A stretch of 9,175 bases of DNA from Pseudaestuariivita sp. (GTDB taxonomy: Bacteria; Pseudomonadota; Alphaproteobacteria; Rhodobacterales; Rhodobacteraceae), in the NCBI GenBank assembly GCA_020629995.1, contig JAHDCH010000090.1, forward strand, positions 1 through 9,175, given 5' to 3'. The stretch's first letter is position 1. Every line of letters starts with the position of its first letter. A model generated the notes under the pieces. It was not told where the DNA came from. It searched no databases and worked only from the letters and a program-made list of their open reading frames with translations. A program made the position numbers and the translations under genes. Below are positions 1 to 6,662 of this stretch, piece after piece.

Positions 1-1151
1 CCGGCATCCTGACCACCGCGCAGCGGGCCGAGCTGCTGGGCCAGTACAACGCGGTTCTGGATGGGATGGGCCTGAGCACAATCACCGACGACCGCGCCGG
101 TATCCAGATGCAGATCCCAACCGGCGTTGTGGCCTTTGACACTTATGAATACCCCTTTGCCCAATACAACGCGCGCAGCGACGACCTGCCGGCGCGGGTG
201 CTGCTGATCTCGCAGCGCGGCGGGCGCGACACGCTGCATGGCCTGTATGACATCATGGAAACGCTTGAAATCGTGCCGCTAGAAGGCCCGCGCGAAAAAA
301 GGCGCGACAGCTTTACGCTGACCGGCGCGAACAGCCGCATTGTCAGCCACACCGAAGCGCGGCTGGTGCGCGGCGAGGTCAAGGGCTTTACCCTGATCTG
401 GCCCACCGGCGACGAAGAGCGGCGCACACGTATTCTGGAAGAGATGCGCGCATCGTTCCAGATCCTGCCCGGCGCGGCCCTCGCCCGCACCGACAGCACC
501 GCCGAAGAGCAATCGGTTGACCTTGTCTCGGGTCTGAGCCTGCGCAAACCCCTGCGCTCGCGCAGCGGCTTCTGGACCGATGCGCGCGGTACGGTTCTGA
601 CAAGCGCCGAGGCGGTCAATTCGTGTGGCCGGATCACGCTGGATGAAGATCACACCGCCCGCGTGCTGGCCACCGACACCGATCTGGGCGTCGCGGTTCT
701 GGCGCCCGAAGACACGCTGACACCGCCCGCGTCCGTCACCTTCCGCGAAGGCGCGCCGCGCCTGAAATCCGAAGTCGCGGTGTCGGGCTTTTCCTACGAA
801 GGTCAGCTGGGTGCGCCCACGCTGACCTTTGGCACGCTCGAGGACCTGCGCGGTCTGCGCGGCGAAGCCGACATGCGGCGGCTTGCCATGACCACCCTGC
901 CGGGTGATGCCGGCGGGCCGGTCTTTGACGGCGGCGGCGCGGTGCTGGGCCTGCTGTTGCCCAAGGACACGAACGGCGCGCGTCAACTGCCCGAAGGTGT
1001 CGCATTTGCCGCGGCTTCGGACGCGCTGCGCGCCATGCTTCAGGACGCGGGCACCGACCCGGGCTTCGCCGTGGCCGAGCAATTCATGGCCCCCGAAGAT
1101 CTGACCGTTCTGGCCCGCGACGTGACGGTTCTGGTCAGCTGCTGGGAGTAA
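1..1151 (+). CDS. Trypsin-fold (S1-like) protein with degenerate catalytic triad; 5'-partial
   Basis: The reading frame is open from base 3 and runs to TAA at 1149-1151, so the true start lies left of the window; residues are numbered here from the internal Met at 66. Residues 165-300 look like the S1C/DegP-type trypsin fold: a GFWTDARGTVLT strand, a TDTDLGVAVL segment carrying the usual Asp (D206), and LPGDAGGPVFD in place of the GDSGGP loop. The catalytic Ser is Ala282 (gcc, 909-911), and the catalytic His (normally NAHVV) is Glu182 in TSAEAV (gag, 609-611). Hydrolysis is therefore unlikely. Residues 10-135 form a separate domain ending in an amphipathic EEMRASFQIL helix, reminiscent of DcrB/PsbP-like folds (weak inference). 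The tail ends in VLVSCWE. A binding, scaffold or sensor role is possible but the function is unknown. The 3' end overlaps the convergent citrulline-hydrolase gene by 17 bp. Confidence 0.8.
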   Translation, partial: GILTTAQRAELLGQYNAVLDGMGLSTITDDRAGIQMQIPTGVVAFDTYEYPFAQYNARSDDLPARVLLISQRGGRDTLHGLYDIMETLEIVPLEGPREKRRDSFTLTGANSRIVSHTEARLVRGEVKGFTLIWPTGDEERRTRILEEMRASFQILPGAALARTDSTAEEQSVDLVSGLSLRKPLRSRSGFWTDARGTVLTSAEAVNSCGRITLDEDHTARVLATDTDLGVAVLAPEDTLTPPASVTFREGAPRLKSEVAVSGFSYEGQLGAPTLTFGTLEDLRGLRGEADMRRLAMTTLPGDAGGPVFDGGGAVLGLLLPKDTNGARQLPEGVAFAAASDALRAMLQDAGTDPGFAVAEQFMAPEDLTVLARDVTVLVSCWE

Positions 1152-2073
1152 CCGGCGCAGGCCTTGCCGCAAGGTGGATGCCCGCGATCGTGCACCGGAC
1201 CGACCCGCCCGCCTGTTCAAGCGTCGGGATCGACAAGGGCAGGATTGGCAGGTGCCGTTCAATGCGCGCCACCTGATCGGCGGTCAGCACGTCGCGCGCG
1301 GTGCGTGACATGGCCAGAAGCGGGCCATCCCTACCGGCCAGTTCGATGGCGTTTCCGGCAAAACCCGCGATCTGTTCGTGGCTCAGATCAATGACGTCGC
1401 GCCCGCGCTCGGCCAGCCTTGCGGCCACTTCGGCGCGGCGCGCCGCGTCCGGGATGCAGGACAGCCCGATCAAAGCGATCCGCGTTCCGATGCACATCAG
1501 GACGTTGGTGTGATAGATCGCGCGGCCCGCGCGGTCGCAGGCGTCAAACACCATGGGTTCATACTGAAACCGGGTGCAGAACCTTTCCAGCGCGATGGGA
1601 TCGCTGCGGTCCGACCGCGCCGCGTAGGCCACCCGGTCGATATGGTCCAGCACCATCGCGCCCGTGCCTTCCAGGAACAGACCGTCCGGTTCCAGCCCGG
1701 AAAAATCCATCACATCCTGCACCCGGTAACGGGTCTTGAGCATCTCGATCACATCCACGCGCCGCTCGCGCCGGCGATTGCGCGCCTTCATCGGATACAG
1801 CGCGACATGCCCACCCGGATGGGTGGAAAACCAGTTGTTGGGAAAGACACTGTCCGGCGTATCCTTGCCGGTGTCTTCGAACAGGTGAACACGGATGCCC
1901 GCGCTTTCCAGCTTATGCGCGGCCTGCGTCACCTCGGCCTGCGCGGCGCGCGCGAGGTCTTGCGCGCCTGGCTGCGGCACTGCCTGAAAGGCGTTGTCGG
2001 CGGCGGTTTCGGTGTTCACGGTGAAATGGTGCGGGCGGATCATCACCACCGCCTCAGGGGCCTGAACGCTCAT
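1135..2073 (-). CDS. ctlX: Citrulline hydrolase (ureidase), CtlX family, guanidino-modifying superfamily
   Basis: This 312-residue protein belongs to the amidinotransferase/arginine-deiminase-like superfamily and closely resembles CtlX, which hydrolyses citrulline to ornithine, ammonia and CO2. Visible motifs are the MIRPHHF start region, TPDSVFPNNWFSTHPGG (D74, N79, N80), DGLFLEGTGAMVLDH (E135), YHTNVLMCIG (H188) and AGGSVRCTIAGIHL. In the last of these C294 is the expected nucleophile. The start at 2073 is chosen because its ATG overlaps the ocd stop (ATGA, 2070-2073). The frame stays open further upstream, but that part lies inside ocd and reads like non-coding sequence. It is the last gene of the rocF-ocd-ctlX operon and feeds ornithine to the preceding enzyme. 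An alternative in the same fold is dimethylarginine dimethylaminohydrolase or arginine deiminase, but the motif pattern favours CtlX. Confidence 0.88.
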   Translation of the reverse strand: MSVQAPEAVVMIRPHHFTVNTETAADNAFQAVPQPGAQDLARAAQAEVTQAAHKLESAGIRVHLFEDTGKDTPDSVFPNNWFSTHPGGHVALYPMKARNRRRERRVDVIEMLKTRYRVQDVMDFSGLEPDGLFLEGTGAMVLDHIDRVAYAARSDRSDPIALERFCTRFQYEPMVFDACDRAGRAIYHTNVLMCIGTRIALIGLSCIPDAARRAEVAARLAERGRDVIDLSHEQIAGFAGNAIELAGRDGPLLAMSRTARDVLTADQVARIERHLPILPLSIPTLEQAGGSVRCTIAGIHLAARPAPVTPSS

Positions 2074-3107
2074 TTCGCGCGCATGACCATGCCGAACAGA
2101 TCGCGCGGATCGTCCGGGTCGGCCAGCATGTCCAGCATCTGCCCCAGCCCCGTGCCGGGCAGCGCATCGCGCACATACCGCAGGGCCGAGAAATCCTCGA
2201 TCGCAAAGCCGACCCCGTCGAACAGGGTGATCTGGCGATCCGATGTGCGGCCCGGCCTGGTGCCCGCCAGCACTTCCCACATCTCGGTCACCTGAAAATC
2301 GTCAGGCTTTTGCTGGATTTCGCCTTCGATCCGGGTCTGCGGCGTGTATTCGACAAACACCTCGGCCCGGTCCAGCAGCGCCGGATGCAATTCCGTCTTG
2401 CCCGGGCAATCGCCGCCGATCGCGTTGATGTGCACCCCTGCCCCGACCATGTTGTCGGTCAGGATGGTGGCGTATTGCTTGTCGGCGGTGCAGGTGGTGA
2501 TGATGCCTGCGCCAAGGATCGCCTCTTCGGCGCTGGTGCAGGGTGTGACACGCATCTGGCCTGACAGGTTGGCGGCGGCCTTGGCCGTGGCGGCGCGGTC
2601 GATGTCGTAAAGGCGTACCTCTTCGATCCCGCACAATTCGGCCATCGCAAGTGCCTGAAATTCGGACTGCGCCCCGTTGCCGATCATCGCCATCGCCTTT
2701 GTCTTTGGCGCCAACGCACGCGCCACCATGGCCGAAGTTGCTGCCGTGCGCAGCGCGGTCAGGATCGTCATTTCCGACAGCAGAACAGGATACCCGGTGC
2801 TCACATCCGCCAGCAGACCAAAGGCGGTGACGGTTTGCAGCCCTTCGCCGGTGTTGCGCGGGTGGCCGTTGACGTATTTGAAGCCATAGACCTCACCATC
2901 CGAGGTCGGCATCAGCTCGATCACGCCTTGCGCCGAATGTGACGCAACGCGCGGCGTCTTGTCGAACAGCTCCCAGCGTTTGAAGTCGGCCTCGATATAC
3001 TCGGCCAGCCCGCGCAGCATCGGGCGCAGACCCACATGGTGCACCAGCCGCATCATGTGATCGACGCTGACAAAGGGCACCAGGGCGGTGTCGGACGGGG
3101 CGGTCAT
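2070..3107 (-). CDS. ocd: Ornithine cyclodeaminase
   Basis: A 345-residue NAD-dependent enzyme of the ornithine cyclodeaminase/mu-crystallin family (EC 4.3.1.12), which converts L-ornithine to L-proline and ammonia in the cytoplasm. Length is normal for the family. The Rossmann nucleotide loop is MIGNGAQSEFQA (GxGxQ, 143-147). The hallmark HINAIGGDCPGKTELH places the catalytic Asp at D233, equivalent to D228 of the Pseudomonas putida enzyme. FKYVNGHPRNT (K77) and ALRTAATSAMVA (R120) supply likely substrate contacts. The GGDCPGKTEL motif argues for true ornithine cyclodeaminase over alanine dehydrogenase or other members of the superfamily. The start at 3107 overlaps the arginase stop as ATGA (3104-3107). 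A Shine-Dalgarno AGGAAGG lies at 3116-3122, inside the end of the arginase gene. It is the middle gene of the operon and drains the ornithine made by both neighbours. Confidence 0.95.
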   Translation of the reverse strand: MTAPSDTALVPFVSVDHMMRLVHHVGLRPMLRGLAEYIEADFKRWELFDKTPRVASHSAQGVIELMPTSDGEVYGFKYVNGHPRNTGEGLQTVTAFGLLADVSTGYPVLLSEMTILTALRTAATSAMVARALAPKTKAMAMIGNGAQSEFQALAMAELCGIEEVRLYDIDRAATAKAAANLSGQMRVTPCTSAEEAILGAGIITTCTADKQYATILTDNMVGAGVHINAIGGDCPGKTELHPALLDRAEVFVEYTPQTRIEGEIQQKPDDFQVTEMWEVLAGTRPGRTSDRQITLFDGVGFAIEDFSALRYVRDALPGTGLGQMLDMLADPDDPRDLFGMVMRAK

Positions 3108-4042
3108 GTGGCAAGCCTTCCTGCGTTGGGGCGGTTCGGCCGATCAAGGACGGTACGGCCGAACAGACTGGCCACCAGATCGGTCATCAAAAGAGCCGTG
3201 CGGCCGCGTTCATCCAGAAACGGGTTCAGCTCGACCAGATCGAGCGAGGTCATCCGGCCCGAATCGTGGACCATTTCCATGATCAGATGCGCCTCGCGGA
3301 AGGTGGCGCCGCCGGGCACCGTCGTGCCCACGGCAGGCGCGATGGTCGGGTCGAGGAAATCGACATCAAAGCTGACATGCAGGTGCCCGTCCTCGGCCAC
3401 GACGCGGTCAAGAAAGGCACGCAAGGGCGCGGCGATGCCGGTTTCATCGATGGCACGCATGTCATGCGCATCGATCCCGGTGTCGCGGATCGCGGCCACC
3501 TCGGGCGGATCAACCGAGCGCAGACCCAGCATCGTCACCCGCGACGGGTCGACCGGATGCGGCACCGCCGGAAACATCGGAAAGGCGCCACGACCAATGG
3601 CATAGGCCATGGGCGTGCCGTGCAGGTTACCGCTGACCGTCTCTTCCAGCGTGTTGATGTCGGGATGCGCGTCCAGCCACAGCACGAACAGAGGCTTGCC
3701 GTCCCGGGCGGCGCGGGTGGCGGCGGCCGGCAGAGTGGCCGCGGCCATCGAATGATCGCCGCCGATAAAGATCGGCACACCGGGTCCCGCCATGGCGGCA
3801 TCTGCCGCGCGGCGCAGGCTGTGCACCCAATCGGTGGTCAGTTGCAGGTTCTTGAGGGCCGGATTGGGATGATGCGCCTCGGGCGCGGGCTCGGCATGCA
3901 CATCGCCTTGGTCGGTGACGCGGACGCCCTGTGCCTCGAGCGTCGTGATCAGCCCTGCGGTCCGCAGCGCATCGGGGCCCATCAGGCACCCGGCCTGCCC
4001 GGCCCCCGTCTGGATCGGCGCGCCGATAAGTGTTGCCTGCAT
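3104..4042 (-). CDS. rocF: Arginase
   Basis: A 312-residue manganese ureohydrolase hydrolysing L-arginine to L-ornithine and urea (EC 3.5.3.1). All metal ligands are visible: GGDHS (H97), DAHPDIN (D124, H126, D128) and SFDVDFLDP (D226, D228). SGNLHGTP (H141) and LVELNPFLD (E271) match the arginase active-site loop and guanidinium-binding Glu. Agmatinase and formiminoglutamase share the fold, but LVELNP and the neighbouring ornithine cyclodeaminase favour arginase. The start is supported by a strong Shine-Dalgarno AGGAAAGGA at 4050-4058. It is the first gene of the minus-strand operon, divergent from the Lrp/AsnC regulator. I found no convincing promoter pair for it in the 124-bp spacer, so its promoter is unassigned. 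No urease is visible here, so the fate of the urea cannot be judged. Confidence 0.95.
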   Translation of the reverse strand: MQATLIGAPIQTGAGQAGCLMGPDALRTAGLITTLEAQGVRVTDQGDVHAEPAPEAHHPNPALKNLQLTTDWVHSLRRAADAAMAGPGVPIFIGGDHSMAAATLPAAATRAARDGKPLFVLWLDAHPDINTLEETVSGNLHGTPMAYAIGRGAFPMFPAVPHPVDPSRVTMLGLRSVDPPEVAAIRDTGIDAHDMRAIDETGIAAPLRAFLDRVVAEDGHLHVSFDVDFLDPTIAPAVGTTVPGGATFREAHLIMEMVHDSGRMTSLDLVELNPFLDERGRTALLMTDLVASLFGRTVLDRPNRPNAGRLAT

Positions 4043-4049
4043 GCCGTTG

Positions 4050-4058
4050 TCCTTTCCT
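4050..4058 (-). promoter_or_regulatory. Ribosome binding site of arginase gene
   Basis: The minus strand reads AGGAAAGGA, seven bases before the ATG at 4042. It is a strong Shine-Dalgarno match and fixes the start of the first operon gene. Confidence 0.8.
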
Positions 4059-4088
4059 GAACTTCTGCTTGGGCGTCAGGATACAGAG

Positions 4089-4149
4089 GCGAAACGCGCG
4101 GCCACACTTGGCAAATCAGAGCGTTCCGCGCATAATGCATGCGTTTCGC
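4089..4149. promoter_or_regulatory. Candidate operator region between rocF and the Lrp/AsnC gene
   Basis: The spacer contains GCGAAACGC (4089-4097) and its exact reverse complement GCGTTTCGC (4141-4149), with centres 52 bp apart, about five helical turns. A one-mismatch copy, GCGTTCCGC (4121-4129), lies exactly 20 bp before the right-hand copy. Separately, CGCAT-AATGC-ATGCG (4129-4143) is a 15-bp inverted repeat with an AT-richer centre, the usual size of an Lrp-family site. It covers the -10 element and likely start of the regulator's promoter. Autoregulation and control of the arginine operon by the adjacent Lrp-type protein is an inference from this layout. Confidence 0.5.
4108..4136 (+). 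promoter_or_regulatory. Sigma-70-like promoter for the Lrp/AsnC regulator
   Basis: TTGGCA (4108-4113) and CATAAT (4131-4136) are separated by 17 bp, each with one mismatch to consensus. Transcription would begin near 4143, giving a leader of roughly 24 nt with AGCAAGG before the ATG at 4167. This is the clearest promoter in the window. Confidence 0.65.
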
Positions 4150-4166
4150 ACTCAGCAAGGCGCAAA

Positions 4167-4583
4167 ATGCTATCCAAACTCGACCGCCATCTGATGACTT
4201 TGCTGACGTCCAACGCGCGCGCCAGCCTGACCGAGCTGGCCGCGGCCACCGGTTCGTCGCGCAACACCGTGCGCGCACGGCTGACACATCTGGAGGACTC
4301 CGGCGCGATCCAGCGTTATACGATCGACGCCGGCCGCGAGGCGGACGCGGGCGTCGCTGCGATCATGACGATCGAACTTCAGGGCTCATTGTCGCGCTCG
4401 GTCATCCGCGCGCTGCGGGCAATCCCCGAGATCGCCTCGCTGCATTCCACCAATGGCGCATGGGACGTGGTGGCCCGGCTCGAGGCGCAGGACCTGGCCG
4501 GCATCGATCTGGTGCTGCGCCGCATCCGGCAAATTCCTGGCGTCACCAATTCCGAAACCTCGCTGTTGCTGGCCCCGGTCTAG
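4167..4583 (+). CDS. Lrp/AsnC family transcriptional regulator
   Basis: A compact 138-residue member of the leucine-responsive/AsnC family. Residues 1-55 are the winged helix-turn-helix (LDRHLMTLLTSNARASLTEL followed by AAATGSSRNTVRARLTHLE), and residues 62-138 are the ligand-binding RAM domain with GAWDVVARLEAQD and IPGVTNSETS. It is slightly shorter than the usual 150-165 residues, and its start is set by AGCAAGG at 4154-4160, six bases before ATG. The frame is open upstream to 3915, but that part lies over the arginase gene on the other strand and precedes the predicted transcription start. Divergence from rocF-ocd-ctlX suggests that it controls this operon in response to arginine, ornithine or a related amino acid (inference). 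Such regulators usually also control themselves, and the palindrome over its own -10 fits that. Confidence 0.93.
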   Translation: MLSKLDRHLMTLLTSNARASLTELAAATGSSRNTVRARLTHLEDSGAIQRYTIDAGREADAGVAAIMTIELQGSLSRSVIRALRAIPEIASLHSTNGAWDVVARLEAQDLAGIDLVLRRIRQIPGVTNSETSLLLAPV

Positions 4584-4630
4584 GCGAATTGCGGGTTGCG
4601 CGTCACGGCTGGCAGCGCCACCCTGCCCCC

Positions 4631-5524
4631 ATGGATCACCGCGACGTTCTGCAACAGCTGTCCCCCGATGCCCGTGCGGCGCTTCAGACCCGCAGCACCG
4701 CTGCCGGATTGTGGCATCTGGCCGGTCATCTGGGCGCGCTGGGGGCGACGGGCATATGGATCGCGCAAGCGCTGCCGGGATGGCCGCTGGCCCTGGTGCT
4801 GCACGGCATCCTTCTGGTGTTCCTGTTTACTCTCCAGCACGAATGCACCCACGGCACACCCTTTGCCGCGCCCTGGCTGACCCGGCTTGCCGGGCATGGC
4901 GCGGGGTTGGTGATCGTGCAGCCGTTCACCTGGTTTCGTTATTTCCACCTCGCGCATCACAAACACACCAACGATCCCGCCCATGACCCCGAGCTGTTGT
5001 CGGGGGCCAAGCCCGAGGGCTGGCGCGCGTGGCTGTGGCATGTGAGCGGCCTGCCCACATGGGCCGCCGCCGCCCGCCTTGTGCTGCAGAACGCAATCGC
5101 CCCGCAGCCCGCGCCTTATCTGCCGAAGGCGGTTCTGCCCCGGCTAAGAACCGAGGCGCGCGTGATGCTCATGGCTTATGCGGCGGCGGGCCTGACGTTC
5201 ATCTGGACGCCTGCGCTTTTTTGGCTGTGGCTCCTGCCCATGATGCTGGGCCAGCCTGCCTTGCGGTTGTACCTTCTGGCCGAGCACGGGCGCTGCCCGC
5301 CGGTGGCGAACATGCTAGAGAACACGCGCACCACGTTCACCAACCGCATCGTCCGCTTTGTCGCCTGGAATATGCCCTACCATGCCGAGCATCATTCCGC
5401 CCCGAACGTGCCCTTTCACAAATTGCCGGACCTGCATCGGCACATGGCCCCGCATCTGCGCAGCACTTCGCCGGGATACACCGACTTTACAAAGACTTAT
5501 GTCTCTGGCTTCACGCGGGGATAG
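4631..5524 (+). CDS. Membrane fatty acid desaturase/hydroxylase family protein
   Basis: A 297-residue integral membrane di-iron protein of the fatty-acid-desaturase family (PF00487 type). The three histidine clusters are complete: HECTH (70-74), HLAHH (106-110) and HAEHH (251-255), with a further conserved-looking AEHGRCP (H219). Hydrophobic stretches at roughly 29-69, 86-100 and 178-212 fit membrane-embedded helices. The C-terminal NMPYHAEHH...[10 protein letters not shown] pattern is characteristic of the family. The substrate is unknown: acyl lipids are likely, but members also act on carotenoids and amino-acid-derived compounds. The ATG at 4631 gives a normal length; its Shine-Dalgarno is weak, and the gene follows the regulator's stop by 47 bp, so cotranscription is plausible. 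The open frame upstream overlaps the regulator and is not credible as protein. The 3' end overlaps convergent anmK by 28 bp. Confidence 0.88.
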   Translation: MDHRDVLQQLSPDARAALQTRSTAAGLWHLAGHLGALGATGIWIAQALPGWPLALVLHGILLVFLFTLQHECTHGTPFAAPWLTRLAGHGAGLVIVQPFTWFRYFHLAHHKHTNDPAHDPELLSGAKPEGWRAWLWHVSGLPTWAAAARLVLQNAIAPQPAPYLPKAVLPRLRTEARVMLMAYAAAGLTFIWTPALFWLWLLPMMLGQPALRLYLLAEHGRCPPVANMLENTRTTFTNRIVRFVAWNMPYHAEHHSAPNVPFHKLPDLHRHMAPHLRSTSPGYTDFTKTYVSGFTRG

Positions 5525-6603
5525 CTCAGTGTTCCGCCCCCCACCGCGGCTTTGACACCGGTTGTGCCCGGGCAGGACGTGGGCAGACCGCGCGCCACGC
5601 GCACCGCCAGAAAGGCAAAGGCCTGGGCTTCGAGCATGTCTCCATCCAGCCCCACTTCCTCGACCGGCAAAACGTCGCAATCGATGCCGGCGCGCAGCAT
5701 GTCCATCATCACCGGATTGTGGCGGCCGCCGCCCGTGACAAGCAGCTTGTCCGGCGGGCTGGGACAATGCTGAAGCCCCTGCATCACAGCAGCGGCCGCC
5801 ATGCCGGTCATTGTTGCAGCCGCGTCGGCGTCATCCAGTTCGCGCACCAGATCCAGCATGGTGGCAAAGCTGTCCCGATCCAGAGATTTCGGTGGCATCC
5901 GGGGAAAGAAGGCATCGTCCAGAAACAATTCTAGCGCGCCAGCCTCGACATTGCCCTGCCGCGCCAGCGCCCCGTCCCGGTCAAATGGCTGGCCCTTGCG
6001 CGTCATCATCAGATCGTTGATCGGCGCATTGGCCGGCCCGGTGTCAAACGCCAGCAGCGCGCCCGTTTCCTCGGGCGCTTTGCAGGTCGGATCAATCCAC
6101 GTCAGATTGCCCACCCCGCCAAGGTTCAGAAACGCCAGCGGGCGCGTCGCGCCGATCCACTGCGCGCAGGCAAAGTGAAAGAACGGCGCCAATGGTGCGC
6201 CTTCTCCGCCCATCGCCACGTCCGCGCTGCGGAAATCCCACACCACGGGCCGCCCCAGCGCATCGGCCAGCGCCTGACCATCGCCCATCTGATGCGTGCC
6301 CCGGCCTTTTGGATCATGCGCCAGCGTCTGCCCGTGAAAGCCGACAAGCTCGCCTTCAAGGTCCATCAAAAGGTCGGTGTGCGCCTGCATCACGACGTCA
6401 TGCGCCTCGGCGCTCTCTTCGCCGTGCCACGCGCCAAGAGATGCTCGCAACACCTGCTGTTCGGAACCGGAATAGGCGCGATACCGCGTTTCGCCAAAGC
6501 CCGCGATCCGAAGGCCGTCCGTTTCAATCGCGGCCGCGTCGACCCCGTCGAGCGATGTGCCCGACATCGCACCGGCCACCCGGATCACACCAGTCTTGCG
6601 CAC
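5497..6603 (-). CDS. anmK: Anhydro-N-acetylmuramic acid kinase
   Basis: A 368-residue cytoplasmic kinase that cleaves and phosphorylates 1,6-anhydro-N-acetylmuramic acid to MurNAc-6-phosphate (EC 2.7.1.170), part of peptidoglycan recycling. Motifs from the GTG start are [12 protein letters not shown] (11-22), GFHGQT (88-93), [20 protein letters not shown] with D123 and D128, NLGGVGNLT (160-168), FDTGPAN (186-192), VTGGGRHNP (289-297) and the C-terminal [19 protein letters not shown]. These are typical of the ASKHA-fold AnmK family. GTG at 6603 is chosen over an in-frame GTG at 6639 because AAGGGG lies six bases before it and family members begin just before GAMSGTS. The longer form would add a Lys-rich 12-residue leader. 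It is divergent from tyrS; anmK and tyrS are also near neighbours in Escherichia coli. Confidence 0.95.
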   Translation of the reverse strand: MRKTGVIRVAGAMSGTSLDGVDAAAIETDGLRIAGFGETRYRAYSGSEQQVLRASLGAWHGEESAEAHDVVMQAHTDLLMDLEGELVGFHGQTLAHDPKGRGTHQMGDGQALADALGRPVVWDFRSADVAMGGEGAPLAPFFHFACAQWIGATRPLAFLNLGGVGNLTWIDPTCKAPEETGALLAFDTGPANAPINDLMMTRKGQPFDRDGALARQGNVEAGALELFLDDAFFPRMPPKSLDRDSFATMLDLVRELDDADAAATMTGMAAAAVMQGLQHCPSPPDKLLVTGGGRHNPVMMDMLRAGIDCDVLPVEEVGLDGDMLEAQAFAFLAVRVARGLPTSCPGTTGVKAAVGGGTLSYPRVKPET

Positions 6604-6662
6604 GCCCTTCCCCTTCTTCTTTTGCAGCACTATAGACACGCGGGCACGCGAAGGGACAAGAC
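6604..6662. promoter_or_regulatory. anmK-tyrS divergent spacer with shared -10-like core
   Basis: The 59-bp spacer contains CACTATAGAC. The palindromic CTATAG gives TATAGA (6631-6636) toward tyrS and TATAGT (6629-6634) toward anmK, so two divergent promoters may share a -10 core. No good -35 element is seen in either direction. On the anmK strand, AAGGGG at 6610-6615 is the Shine-Dalgarno that selects the GTG at 6603. A start of transcription near 6622 would exclude the GTG at 6639. On the tyrS strand, AAGGGA (6651-6656) is the ribosome binding site. Confidence 0.4.

Noticed and set aside
235..240. KKMGKS in tyrosyl-tRNA synthetase as an altered catalytic loop (residue positions)
   Set aside because: Variants such as KMGKS and KFGKS are normal in bacterial TyrS, so this is not a defect.
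279..1262. Long open frame on the minus strand over the pseudoprotease gene (327 codons)
   Set aside because: It has no recognisable domain, is rich in Arg, Gly, Ala and Gln, and mirrors the codon structure of the plus-strand gene. Long antisense frames are expected in GC-rich genes.
2074..2280. N-terminal extension of the citrulline hydrolase upstream of 2073
   Set aside because: The extra 69 residues look like out-of-frame translation of ocd. The ATGA overlap at 2070-2073 gives a normal start for the family.
1378..2295. Plus-strand open frame over ctlX and the end of ocd (305 codons)
   Set aside because: It lies antisense to two confidently identified enzymes, and its product has no family-like features.
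3266..4060. Plus-strand open frame over the arginase gene (264 codons)
   Set aside because: It is antisense to arginase with His/Arg/Gly-rich composition and no motif. It is a shadow frame.
4139..4630. N-terminal extension of the desaturase across the regulator gene
   Set aside because: It overlaps the Lrp/AsnC gene in another frame and has low-complexity Arg/Gly-rich composition. The ATG at 4631 gives a family-sized protein.
5029..5934. Plus-strand open frame running from the desaturase into the anmK region (301 codons)
   Set aside because: It is out of frame with the desaturase and antisense to anmK, both of which carry full family motifs.
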